A stretch of 64,000 bases of DNA from Ceratopteris richardii (lineage: Eukaryota > Streptophyta > Polypodiopsida > Polypodiales > Pteridaceae): positions 51,799,527 to 51,863,526 of the forward strand of contig CM035437.1 in assembly GCA_020310875.1 (NCBI GenBank), in the 5' to 3' direction. Positions 24,074 through 34,703 of the stretch are shown in pieces; within the stretch, counting starts at the first letter, position 1, and every line of letters begins with the position of its first letter. The notes beneath the pieces were generated by a model. The model was not told where the DNA came from. It did not search any database and saw only the letters and a list, made by a program, of their open reading frames with translations. A program made the position numbers and the translations under genes.

Positions 24074-24414
24074 AGGTCGTTGCTTCTTCTAGGGCGCCGT
24101 CGACACTCCTCCGTTTGCAGTCTCAGATTCGCACAAAATTTGGTGAGCATACTCACGATGTTTCCGAGATCAAAACGGCTTCGCTCTGTGGTGCCGAAAT
24201 CGCGATCTGAGCTCGTTTCGGCCTCCGAACGCACTATCGCAGTGCTTGTGCAGGCTATTTCGTCCTTTTGTGCCAAAGGTATATACTAGTTTCTGTTCGC
24301 CAGTTTAAGCATCTCAAAGTCTGCTACAGGTCTAGCAGAACTCGTCTGGGCAGTTCTGTTCAACTTTTTGAGATACAGTCAATTTTCTACATCAAGGTAT
24401 TTTAGTCACTGGCC

Positions 24415-27400
24415 ATGGCTGAAAGCAGTGATGTATTCCGTATGTTGGCTGTTGAGGATAAGTTGGATGGTACCAACTACCCATTATGGGCTTATATGAT
24501 GCGACATGTACTGGTTGCAAAAGGATTGTGGAACATTGTACAGGGTGTTGAAAGACGTCCTGTTACACCTGTAACGACAGGTACTGAAAATACAGGTGTT
24601 GGAGCTGATGAAGATGGTGTCGAAGATGATATTCCGCAGATTCCTGTTCGTGCTGCTGTTTCTGTTGCACCTACTGCAGAGCAGATTTGTTGGGATGGCA
24701 GAGATGCCCAGGCACATGCATTGATAGCTTTGTCTGTCAAACGTGCCATTATTCCTCACATTCGCTCTTGTAGAACAGCAAAGGATGCTTGGGATACACT
24801 TACCACTTTGTACCAGGCTAGGAATGAGGCTCGTGTTGCTTACCTCCGAAAATAGTTCGAGAGTGAGCACATGAATGAAGGTGATTCGATGGATAGTTTT
24901 CTTACAAAGATCAAAGACCTGAAGGAACAATTGATTTCTGCTGATGAGGTTATACCAGATAGCTCACTTGTGCAGACCGTTCTGAATGGCCTTCCTGATT
25001 CATATCAGAGTTTTGCCTCTACTCTTCGATTGATGATGAAAGGCAATCCGAATGCCTTGTCATTTGAGGAATTAGTATCTGTTCTGTTGCAGGAAGATCA
25101 GTCCAGGCAGAACAGGTCCATTATGCGTGTTGCAGATCAAGCTTTCCTGGCTAGTCAGAAGGGCAAAGGAAAATGGAGCTCTTCTACTAGTAAGCAGAAA
25201 TCTGCAAATGCTGCACAATCGAAGAACCAGGATAAAGATGAGAAGAAATCAGAAAAGCAGAAATTGTTCTGCAAGTACTGTAAAGGAAATGATCATATTA
25301 TAAAGAACTGTCCAAAACTGGCTGCTAAAGAGGCAAAGAAGAAAGAGGCTGGAATGGTTGTTGCAGAGGCCTCTACACCAAAAACAGAGTCTGCAAATCT
25401 TGTGCAGGAAGAAGAATGGGCGTTTACTACTGTCTGCAGTTTTGACCCATCTTCTCATGATCAGTGCATGTCTGCAGTAGACTCAGATGTTTGGTACTTT
25501 GACAGTGGGGCGACCAAACATATTACCTCGCAGCGCAGTTTCTTCTCTTCACTCGAGCCTGCCCCTACAGGGAATACTGTCACATGCGCCAATAACTCCT
25601 CTTATCCTGTTATCGGAGTTGGTAAGATCATTCTGACTACTGCTGATGGTAGTTCTTTCACTTTGTCAGATGCTTTATTTGTGCCAGGGATCAAAAAGAA
25701 CCTGTTATCAGTTTCTGCATTAGCCAAGATTGGCTTGGTTGTGAAATTCGTTGATGACAGGTGTACAGTCCATGATCTCTCAAATGGCGATGTGATTATT
25801 GCTTCTGGCATTTTATGTCGTGGGCTGTATAAGCTCATAGACTATGAAAAATCTGTGAATGATTCGGCATGTGCAGTTCATGATTCTCAGGCTATGTCAG
25901 ATGCAAAGCTTTGGCATGCACGCTTTGGTCATCTGAATTTTGCTAGTTTGTTACGCCTGCAGAAATCTGAAATGGTGTCCTCTTTGCCCAAACTTGAGGC
26001 ACCTGGAAAACATGTTTGTGAAGGCTGTATTTTGGGCAAAATGCAGCGTTCTTCCTTTCCAAAAGATGGTTCAGTTCGGGCTATGCAGAAATTGCAGCTT
26101 GTACATAGTGATGTCTGTGGTCCTATGCAGACACCCTCTTTTGGAAATTACCTTTACTTCGTGACTTTCATTGATGATTTTTCCAGGCATGCATGGGTAT
26201 ATCCACTCAAAGCAAAGTCCGAAGTGTTCATGTGCTTCAAACAGTTTTTGGTTTTGGCTGAAAATCTGTCAGCATGTAAAATGGGCACCCTCCGTTCTGA
26301 TCGAGGGGGGGAATATATGTCTTCAGATTTTAATGCATTTTTGGCTGAACGTGGGATAAAACACCAGTGTACAGTGCCGTATACACCTCAACAGAATGGA
26401 GTTGTTGAACGAAAGAACAGGTCACTCATGGAGATGGCGAGGTGCATGGTCAAAAGTCAGGCTTTACCACATAGTTTTTGGCTTGAGGCTGTCATGTGTG
26501 CAGCATATGTACTGAACAGGTGTCCCACGAAAGCGTTGCAGTCTATCACTCCATATGAGGCTTGGCATGACCGCAAGCCATCTGTTGCTCATCTGCGTGT
26601 TTTTGGTTGTTTGGCATATGCATTAGTGCCTGAACAACATCGCAAAAAATTGGATGATAAAGCAGTAAAATGTATTTTTGTTGGGTACAGTTCTGGAAGT
26701 AAAGGCTATCGTCTGTATCATCCACAGACTAAACGCATTCTGGTTAGCCGTGATGTTGTCTTTGTGGAAGATGCTATTCAGCCATTGCTTTCATGTACTA
26801 AGGAGACATCTGTTAGCTCCAAAGACATGTATGATACTTTGATGCCTCTTTTTACAGGTGGACAGGCTAGCGCTGGTCCTAATGAGGCAACTTCTCAGCC
26901 TTTGCAGGTTTCATATGATGATGCAGATCATTCCATTTCTGATGCAGATTTACATGATGCACTTGTTGATGAGAGAGCTGATATTGAACAGGCAAAAACT
27001 ATGCCAAAATGGCTGGTGCAGACTTTGCGTGACAGCAAATTAGATGCACCTTTGTCATATCGTACTCGTTCAGGCTCTCACAGTACCTCCTTTGCATCAG
27101 ATTGCTATGCTATGGCTGCATCTAGTCTCTGTGATGAGAATGAGCCTGTTTCTTTTGATGAAGCACAAAATTCAGAAAATTGGATGGCTGCTATGCAATC
27201 TGAATATGATGCTATAATGAAGAATGGTACATGGTCTTTATGTGACTTGCCTCCTGGCAAGAAGGCCATTGGCACTAAGTGGGTATACAAGCTGAAGCGT
27301 AAACCTGATGGTACAGTTGACAGGTATAAGGCTAGGCTTGTTGCAAAGGGTTATGCGTAGGAAAGAGGCATTGATTTTGATGAGACCTTTGCACCTACAT

Positions 27401-28680
27401 GTTGTATGACTACTGTTCGGAGCATTTGTGCACTTGCAGCCCATCATGGTTGGAATGTACATCAGTTGGACATTAAAACAGCATTTCTGAATGGTGACTT
27501 GCATGAAGAAGTGTATGTTTTTCAGCCCCGTGGCTTTGTGCAGAAAGGGCATGAAAACCAGGTGTGCAGGTTAAAGAAGGCGTTATATGGTTTAAAGCAA
27601 GCACCACGTGCTTGGTATGAGAAAATACATGCCTATCTAATTGCACATGGTTTTGAGAACAGTCCAACTGAAAGCACCTTATATGTTAAGCGTGCTAATG
27701 ATGTGCTTTTGATCATTGTTGTCTATGTAGACGACATGCTGCTCACTGGTCCTCTTGAGAAGCATATTGCTGATTTCAAGGCTGATTTGCATGCCTCATT
27801 TGAGATGTCTGATTTGGGGCATTTGCATCACTATTTGGGCATTCAGTTTATGCAAGTTGATGGTGGAATGGCTTTGTGTCAAACGAAATATATTGACACA
27901 TTATTGCAGCGTTTTGGCCTTGAAGACTGTAAGCCTATTGCCACTCCTATGGAGACAGGTTTACGATTGAGTCTTCATGATGCTGGAGATGCATTTGATG
28001 CTGTTCTCTATCAGCAAGCTGTTGGATGCTTGATTTACTTATGCATTACTCGGCCAAATATTCAGTTTGCTGTCTCACAGATGAGCAGGTTTATGCATTG
28101 CCCAGGAGTCACGCATTGGAAAGCGGTTAAGCGCATCTTTCGCTACTTGAGTGGTACTCGGCTACTTGGGTTGTTTTATCCCAAGGGGGGATCACTACCG
28201 CCAGATTTGCATGCTTTTTCTGACTCAGATTGGGCTGGTTGCTATGACACTCGTGTGTCCACCAGTGGTTTTTGCTTCATGCTTGGTAGCTCATGTATAT
28301 CTTGGTTGAGCAAGAAGCAGCCTACTGTGGCCACTTCCAGTTGTGAGGCTGAGTATAGGGCAGCTTTCACAGCGACTGTTGAGTGTGTGTGGCTCAGACG
28401 CCTTATGGCTGATTTGGGTGTTGGCCAGTCTTCTGCCACCACCATCTTCACTGACAGTCAGAGCGCATTGGCAGTTGCGAGGAACCCTGTGTTCCATGCT
28501 CGCACTAAGCACATTGAGGTGCATTATCACTATGTCAGGGAGAGGTTCTCTGCTGGAGAGATCAGCTTGGCATATGTGCCCACGCAGGAGAACATTGCAG
28601 ACCTTTTCACGAAGGCTCTTCCTAGGGAGAAGTTTGAAGCTTTCCGCAAAGCTTTGGGCTTACTTCCTTTTGTGGAGTGA
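24415..28680 (+). pseudogene. copia A1 gag-pol polyprotein, one frame with two TAG stops
   Basis: A single frame of 1422 codons (MAESSDVFRMLAVEDKLDG..LPFVE) is broken only by TAG at codons 147 (24853) and 982 (27358). Both positions are CAG in copy A2. Domains in order: gag; CCHC knuckle CKYCKGNDHIIKNC near codon 285; protease WYFDSGATKHITS near 360; integrase HHCC (LWHARFGHL..CEGCILGK) near 500-545; integrase core D-D-E (VHSDVCGP, LRSDRGGEY, TPQQNGVVERKNR) near 562-665; RT (KWVYKLKRKPDG, QLDIKTAFLNG, YVDDML); RNase H (SDSDWAGCYDT, SSCEAEYRAAF, KHIEVHYHYVRE). All catalytic motifs are intact, so only the two nonsense changes stand between this copy and a full polyprotein. The start is the first ATG after the leader and matches A2. 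Confidence 0.93.
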
Positions 28681-28754
28681 TTTCCACATAGCTCGGCACT
28701 TCCTTATACATGAGTGCCAGCTCCTTGTTCACCGCATCACTCCGAAGGGGGATT

Positions 28755-28984
28755 TGTTGATATATTTAGGTAGTGATGTGTGTGAACACTCTAGGACCGC
28801 CGGGGCACTTTTTTCCCTCTTTAGGAGGTTTTTTTCCCCCGGCTTGTATATACGCCTATTGCCCTAATGGGCTACTTATCTTTGTACATTCTCTAGTAAT
28901 ACATTCAGTCTTGTGTGTTGTGCTCCAAGCTTCTTCTTCTTCCTTGTGCTGTTCGCGTGCTTCCGCAGACGTCTAACTCCAACA
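28755..28984 (+). repeat. 3' LTR of copia A1
   Basis: 230 bp, same ends as the 5' LTR and followed by CCCGA. Confidence 0.95.
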
Positions 28985-29590
28985 CCCGAAATGGCTACTT
29001 ATCAAGAATAGCCCCTGAAATTTTATGTTGAAATCATGAAAAATGACTATTCTATAATGTCCTAAACTTGTATATTTTTGTATCTTGAGGGAATCCTTGT
29101 CTCCAGATGAGAGTATAGACTTCATACTCTCGATACATGTGATTTCCCTCCAAGATCTTAGCCGTCAAATCCTTTATTGTCGTTCTCAATGAGTCGGACC
29201 CTCGTCATTGTCTTTTAATTCCTAAAAATAACAAAATGCTCATACCTGTTCTTAACATGAAGCTCCATGTTCTTTCACTTGAAACCACTATGTGGGAGGA
29301 TTGATGGAAAGGATGCTCTTTGTTTGAACTCTTCATATGCAACTTGTGCATCCCATCTCCATCTCTCTTATCAAGAAAACATACTTGTCAAGAACCCACT
29401 TGTACGTATGCAAGTCTGAGTCCTTTGCCCCAGCTTGATTTCCATGTGCTTCCACATCTATGGACCTTGAGGCATCTAGTCATCACATTTGGCTGCTCGC
29501 ACGAATGCTCATGCTCTTCAAGAAGATTGGTGCGCGCTCTGTCTACTGGTGTAGTATGTTTTCTGCTGGAATAATTCATAAAAGGAGTAT

Positions 29591-29645
29591 AGTGGCCTTG
29601 GATAAGTCATGTGCCTCCTCATGTGGAGGACATGGGCTCGAATCC
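29591..29645 (+). other. tRNA-like segment in the leader of D
   Basis: GTGGCCTTGGATAAG resembles a pol III A box, CCTCC..GGAGG could form an anticodon-type stem, and GGGCTCGAATCC matches a B box. Spacing fits a decayed tRNA or SINE head. The six-base loop and weak T-stem argue against a functional tRNA. Confidence 0.4.
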
Positions 29646-29682
29646 TCCAATCTGCAGCGCCGAAAGCATGTCCAAAATCGTA

Positions 29683-29694
29683 GCTCTGATACTA
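29683..29694 (-). promoter_or_regulatory. Primer-binding site of D
   Basis: Minus-strand TAGTATCAGAGC one base after the LTR; one mismatch to the usual TGGTATCAGAGC. It sets the orientation of D. Confidence 0.8.
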
Positions 29695-29695
29695 G

Positions 29696-29940
29696 TGATA
29701 GGATTCCTTTTGCCGCTTCGAATCTGATGTCGGATGCCATTCACGCGAGACATCGAGCAACACACAGAGATATGTTAAATTCTTTTCCACCCGACCGCCG
29801 AGCAGCCACTCTTTCATAGGAGATCCATGTGTCACTTAGCTATTGTCTCATATATGAGATCTCCTCATGTATCATGAAGTGGTATAAAATACCCATGTGA
29901 TGCCCCCTCACTCAAGAGAGTGTGCATCTATAATATGACA
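29696..29940 (-). repeat. 5' LTR of element D
   Basis: 245 bp, TGATAGG..ATGACA. Followed by CGCAT and then the resumed 5' LTR of C. Confidence 0.9.
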
Positions 29941-29945
29941 CGCAT

Positions 29946-30453
29946 AAAGTTCAAGGCCATTAGGTTGCCATTTGAGGTGAAAATAAAGGCCATGTGGCGT
30001 CGCGCGGTTTCCCCATAGAGCCTTAATGGGGGGGAGTGCAGAGCGGGGCTTGCCCCCTTCTGCAGGGTCCGGGGGGCCTATCCCCCTGGCTCGTAGGGCC
30101 GAGACGGTAGCACTTCTGGTCGTGGAGATATTGTCGGATCATATATTACCGACTATTTTGTATCTCCCGACTATGTTTATCTATACCAAACCGCCTTGTA
30201 AAAGCTATATAAGCACGGCCCAGGTTGAGCTTAACATAGCATTGCGCACTAGTAAGCCCTTCATCTAAAGTCTGTCTAGATCGCCATCTAAGCTCCACAG
30301 TGGGAGTGCACGGGTGGACAGCACCATCATTGTAACTGCATTACGCTCGGCAATCTGAGAATTTGAGTTCTCTATCTCTCCGTCTATCTTTGTCTGCGTT
30401 TTTCTCTCAACTCTGTCTACAGGTTTATTCCGCTGTGCAATTACTTTCTTACA
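29946..30453 (+). repeat. 5' LTR of copia C, second part
   Basis: Continues the LTR interrupted at 20478, as shown by alignment with 33121-33633. Ends TTACTTTCTTACA directly before the primer site. Contains a GC-rich hairpin near 30069-30089. Confidence 0.9.
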
Positions 30454-30465
30454 TGGTATCAGAGC
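30454..30465 (+). promoter_or_regulatory. Primer-binding site of C
   Basis: TGGTATCAGAGC immediately after the LTR, matching initiator tRNA-Met. Confidence 0.9.
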
Positions 30466-30482
30466 TCAGGAGGCTCTGACTG

Positions 30483-31337
30483 GTGCAGAAGCAGAAATGC
30501 AGCGGTTGCAAAGGTCTGAACAACAAAAGAGAGAAGATATCAAGCGGTGCGTCATCATCTATGACTGGGGGCCAAGGTGGTTCATCAACAAGAGTAGGTG
30601 GTGCACAAGCAGGAGCAACAATGATGCCGATCATCCCAACGTTGCGGATACGGCCACCAGCCTTCACAGAAGGTAAACTTGATGGTATGAACTACACCCT
30701 GTGGAAGTTCAAAATCACTTCTATTCTTGATTCGTATGAGCTTTTGGAGACTGTTCTTGGGACTGATCATGAGCCCCAAGAAAGACTTGATCCAAATAAT
30801 CCTAGTCAAATGATTCCTATTGATGTTGATCTTCTACGTGCTTGGAAACGTAGAAATGCAGATGCACTCTATGCTCTTGTTACAAGTACTTCTGATAGTA
30901 TTCTGACTCTCATTCAGCATACTACGAAGGCATGTGAAGCATGGAACATATTGAGAAATCAATATGAAACTCATAACCAGACACGGATTCAGAACTTGGA
31001 GAATCAGCTTGCAGCAGAACGGTTTGCTGATGGGGAGACTGCAGAGGTGTTTATCACTCGCATAAAGAATCTACAAGATCAAATGGGGGGAGCAGGTGTT
31101 CAAAAGTCAAGTGAAGAGCTAGCTCGACGTTGTCTTCGAATCTGTCCACCTAAGTTTGATGGTCTGGTAACTGCTCTTAACACTCAAATCAGACCTCAAC
31201 CACTAACTTTTGAAGAATTCAGTGCCTTACTCATGGAGGAGGAGTTGCGGCTCAAGGCAAGGAGTGAGGCGATCACAGAGAATAGAGGAACAGAGATGGG
31301 CAAGCGCCCATATTGTAAACACAGCCTTGATGGCTGA
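30483..31337 (+). pseudogene. copia C gag, fused by deletion to downstream pol
   Basis: The frame has a copia gag core: FTEGKLDGMNYTLWKFKI near residue 65, then WKRRNADALYALV, WNILRNQYETHNQTRIQNLENQL and FITRIKNLQDQM. The likely start is the ATG of MTGGQGGSS or the upstream MQKQKCSG; the sequence cannot decide. Gag stops making sense after ELRLKARSEA (near 31270), before any CCHC knuckle. The next recognisable sequence (ALMADLIQEE) belongs to the region just before RT. The internal deletion thus removed the knuckle, protease and integrase and left the halves in different frames. Confidence 0.8.
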
Positions 31338-32883
31338 TCTCATTCAAGAAGAAGTGAAGGAACCAAGCAATGTGGAAGAGGCACTCCATGATCCGAATTG
31401 GAGGGTTGCCATGCAAATAGAATACAACAATATCATGAAGAATGGAACTTGGGAGCTAGTGGATCGACCCCCTAAGCGTAAAGTCATTGGCATCAAGTGG
31501 GTTTGGAAGCTAAAGTACAAGGTTGATTGTACTCTAGAAAAATTTAAAGCAAGACTTGTTGCACAAGGCTACTCACAAGTTGAAGGCATTGACTTTTGTG
31601 AATCATTTGCCCGACCGCAAGAATGACTACTATCCGAGTAGTACTAGCTATGGCTGCACATAAGCGTTGGCCAGTCTATCACATGGATGTCAAGTCAGCG
31701 TTCTTGAATGGAAACCTCAAGGAGGAGGTATATGTGTCTCAGCCACCAGGGTTTGAGGCTCTCGATTCAGAGAACAAGGTATGTAAGCTGAAGAAGGCAT
31801 TATATGGGCTAAAACAAGCCCCTAGAGCATGGTACCAGCGGATAGATAAGTATCTCTTGGACCTAGGTTTCAAAAGATGTGCTTCTGATGCTAACTTGTA
31901 TGTTCTAAAGAGAGGAGGGAAGACAATTGTGCTTGTACTCTATGTAGATGACCTTGTGATTACAGGAAATGATGATGCTCTTCTTCAACAAACAAAAGAT
32001 GCCCTGAGTTCAGAATTTGAAATGACAGACTTGGGCTTAATGCATTATTGCTTAGGTCTTGAAGTTTGGAAGGAACCAGGGAAGATTTTCATCTCTCAAC
32101 AAAAGTATGCAAGACAAATATTGAAGGCATTCGACATGGAGGATTGCAAGGAAATTTCTACACCTATGGAGGTCAACACAAAATTATCTATTGAAGATAC
32201 TTCACCTCCAGTGGATATTGGAAGATACAGGAAATTAGTTGGAAGTCTAATCTACTTGTGCAATAGCAGACCAGACATCTCTTATGTTGTTGGAGTAGTA
32301 AGCAGGTTCTCTAATAAGCCTTGCCAAACTCATTGGAAGGCAAGCATGCGGATACTCAGGTATGTGAAAGGAACTACTGATTATGGTATTCTTTATGAAG
32401 AAGGATCATCTCTTGTTGGATACTGTGACTCCAGATTGGGTAGGAGATATTGATACCAGAAAATCAATTTCTGGATATTGCTTTTCTTTAGGATCAGGGA
32501 TTTTCTCTTGGATCAGTAAGAAGCAACCGACTGTAGCATTATCTTCTACTGAAGCTAAGTACAAAGCTGGATGCGTTGCAACATGTGAAGCAGTATGGTT
32601 GAGGAGGATCTTATGGCACATAGGAATACAAGGACAGGAGGCTACAGAGTTGAAGTGTGACAACCAAAGTTGCATGGCCATCGCCAAAAATCATGTTTTC
32701 CATGCACGTACCAAGCACATAGAAATCCAGTATCACTATGTGCGTGAGTTGATTGAGGACGGGGTCATGGAGATAACTTATTGCCCTACTGAAGAAAATG
32801 GAGCAGACATCTTCACCAAGGCTCTTGGGAGAGAGCAACTTCTTCGACACTTTCCAAAGCTTGGGATTGGACCAAGGAGGTAG
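31255..32883 (+). pseudogene. copia C reverse transcriptase and RNase H
   Basis: Three overlapping frames cover RT and RNase H: 31210-31626 (WRVAMQIEYNNIMKNGTWELV, KWVWKLKYK), 31623-32453 (HMDVKSAFLNGNL, LYGLKQAPRAWYQ, catalytic LYVDDLVITG near 31945) and 32383-32883 ([41 protein letters not shown]). Small indels near 31610 and 32430 cause the frame changes. Catalytic residues remain. Enzymatic use would require correcting both frameshifts, so this copy is dead. Confidence 0.88.
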
Positions 32884-32900
32884 TTCACCATCGGGTGGAC

Positions 32901-32912
32901 ATTGAGGGGGGG
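32901..32912 (+). promoter_or_regulatory. Polypurine tract of C
   Basis: ATTGAGGGGGGG directly before the 3' LTR. Confidence 0.85.
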
Positions 32913-33633
32913 TGTTAGATATGCTCAATTCTCCACCCTCATGTGACCACAAATGATCCATGGTGCTCTAAGTTGTAAGGCCCCCATTATGAGGAGAATC
33001 CATTATGAGAGCCCGGACATTTGTGGAATCCTAACTTCCAAGTTAGATGAGGTCTATGTGTGACCATTGATGGTTGTAGATGATCTTTGTGAGCCTAGCC
33101 GTTAGGTTAGGTAGGGCATAAACTTCAAGGCCATTAGGTTGCCATTTGAGGTGAAAATAAAGGCCCTGTGGTGTCGCGCAGTTTCCCCATAGAACCTTAA
33201 TGGGGGGAGTGTAGAGGGGGTCTTGCCCCCTTCTGCGGGGTCCGGGGGCCTATCCCCCCGGCCCGTAGGGCCGAGATGGTAGCACTTCTGGTCGTGGAGA
33301 TATTGTCATATCATATAGTTTACCGACTATTTTGTATCTCCCAACTACGTTTATCTATACTGAACCGCCTTGTAAAAGCTATATAAGCACGGCCCAAGTT
33401 GAGCTTGACATAGCATTGCGCACTAGTAAGCCCTTCATCTAGAGTCTGTCTAGATCGCCATCTAAGCTCCACAGTGGGAGCGCACGGGTGGATAACACCA
33501 TCATTGTAACTGCATTACGCTCGACAATCTGAGAATTTGAGTTCTCTATCTCTCCATCTGCGTCTATCTTTGTCTGCGTTTTTCTCTCAACTCTGTCTAC
33601 AGGTCTATTCCGCTGTGTTGTTACTTTCATACA
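32913..33633 (+). repeat. 3' LTR of copia C
   Basis: 721 bp, TGTTAGATATG..TTTCATACA, uninterrupted; it serves as the template to recognise the split 5' LTR. By-eye divergence from the 5' copy is roughly 4 percent. Confidence 0.92.
33242..33261. repeat. GC-rich hairpin in the C LTR
   Basis: CCGGGGG, five bases, then a complementary C run. The equivalent in the 5' LTR is at 30069-30089. It sits upstream of the start of the transcript-like part of the LTR. Confidence 0.6.
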
Positions 33634-33642
33634 AGTCCAACA

Positions 33643-34100
33643 CTCTCTTCCCCTTCTAGAGATCAGTCTACTCAATGATCAGTCCTTGATCTCGCCTTGA
33701 ATTGATGTCCTCACCCATGCACAATCTCTTGAAACTCCTTGTTCTCAACCTTGATCTCTTGAACCTTGCCTTTTCGATTCTTGGCCACTTGCTTACGAAC
33801 TTGCCTTGCTCTCAACCTTGGTGTCTCAAGCCTTTCTTTTCCACTTCTTCACCACTAGCCTATGGACCTACCTTGCTCTCAACCTCGTTCTCTTGAACCT
33901 AGTTGTCACCCATGCAAATCTTCAATCCAGTGCTTTTATTGGAAAGTCCTTCCAAGAGCTTTCCAATGGTATCTTACACATCTAAATTTGACCTACAGAG
34001 TGGGAGAAACACTCTAACCTTTGATGGGCACGTCTTTGAAAGCGATGGGCACACCTTCCATCCACTTTTCCAAGCCCACTTCTCAGGCTCTGATACTAAT
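33643..34100 (-). other. Internal region of TRIM F, non-coding
   Basis: A C/T-rich stretch with imperfect repeats of a CTTGCTCTCAACCTT-like unit. Polypurine tract (minus strand) at the left edge and primer site TAGTATCAGAGC at 34098-34087 on the right. Confidence 0.7.
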
Positions 34101-34246
34101 TGTGAGAATTGAACTCATGACCTATGGATTAGGACTACGATGGGCTAACCACTTGCTCCAAAAGCCATGGTTGAAGATTACTTCCTAATCCTCCCTCTTA
34201 GGGTGTGGTTCAACCATCTCTCACCGGTCATATCTTGAATATAACA
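34101..34246 (-). repeat. 5' LTR of TRIM F
   Basis: 146 bp, TGTGAGAATTG..ATATAACA; partner of 20130-20271 plus 33639-33642. Confidence 0.85.
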
Positions 34247-34703
34247 CTCAACCACTAGATCATCCATGAATGTAGTTGTATTAGCAAAAGAGACTTCGCT
34301 TAAATGGACCCTATCTTACTCCATTGAGGTTGTTGAGGTGGTGAATTCATTAAAATTGGTGCTAATAGGTAAGAAATCTTGCAATTTGTGTTTAGAACTC
34401 AAAGAAAGAACCTTTTCCAACCGTTTTTTGATGATAAAATCCCCTAGATCTTGGGGACTCAAGCCATCGAGGCATATGCCCATGTGAATGGATTGAGGAA
34501 GGATTCCCCTTCTTTGAGGCATAAGTTCTCCAATTCATCAAAAACGCTCTCTAAAAAGTTTATTGGGTTCTAAAGATTTCCAAAAATCTATTTATCATCT
34601 AGTTCCAAATAAGGAAGCGACCTTCATCAAATGAGCTAGAACACTTGTCAGCTAGCCCATCTAGAATGTCTAAGAATAGAACCATGAAGGAATCTCCCCA
34701 ACC

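Larger units (their letters stand above)
23835..28984 (+). mobile_element. Ty1/copia retrotransposon A1 (innermost of the nest), nearly intact
   Basis: Full-length 5150-bp element with the exact target duplication CCCGA (23830-23834 and 28985-28989), LTRs of 225 and 230 bp, primer site TGGTATCAGAGC at 24062-24073 and a polypurine stretch AAGGGGGATT before the 3' LTR. Its LTRs differ by two substitutions, a 1-bp indel and a 4-bp indel, so it is young. It is inserted in element D. A2 at 40645-53065 is a second copy of the same family. Confidence 0.97.
28990..29695 (-). other. Internal region of D, 5' leader part
   Basis: About 700 bp between the A1 target duplication and the 5' LTR of D. It carries the D primer site and a tRNA-like segment and no coding frame. 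Confidence 0.65.
20479..29940 (-). mobile_element. Non-coding LTR element D (LARD-like)
   Basis: Two LTRs of 250 and 245 bp (20479-20728 and 29696-29940), both TGATAGG..ATGACA. A minus-strand primer site TAGTATCAGAGC lies at 29694-29683 and a polypurine tract (complement of TTTCCTTCCCCTT) at 20729-20741. Target duplication GGCAT/CGCAT, one mismatch. After removing A1 its internal region is about 3.8 kb and contains no frame with retroelement motifs on either strand. That makes it a large retrotransposon derivative that depends on others for mobility. By-eye LTR divergence is about 3 percent. Confidence 0.85.
20272..33633 (+). mobile_element. Ty1/copia retrotransposon C, internally deleted
   Basis: Flanked by the exact 5-bp duplication AGTCC (20267-20271 and 33634-33638). 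It has two LTRs of about 715-721 bp, a primer site TGGTATCAGAGC at 30454-30465 and a polypurine tract ending at 32912. Its 5' LTR is split by element D. Internal coding keeps gag, then jumps to reverse transcriptase and RNase H; protease and integrase are gone. Such a copy could only move with help from a complete relative. G at 34704-39565 is a decayed relative that does retain sequence between gag and RT. Confidence 0.9.
20130..34246 (-). mobile_element. TRIM element F (outermost of a four-level nest)
   Basis: After removing the insert C, F is about 750 bp: two 146-bp LTRs around about 460 bp of non-coding DNA. LTRs of 100-250 bp with a tiny internal region match terminal-repeat retrotransposons in miniature. 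Orientation comes from the primer site (minus-strand TAGTATCAGAGC, 34098-34087) and a polypurine tract (complement of CTCTCTTCCCCTT, 33643-33655). Flanks are CTCAT (20125-20129) and CTCAA (34247-34251), a target duplication with one mismatch. F has no coding capacity and would need proteins from another element. Confidence 0.8.

Noticed and set aside
29591-29645. A functional tRNA gene
   Set aside because: Six-base anticodon loop, weak T-stem and no acceptor stem.
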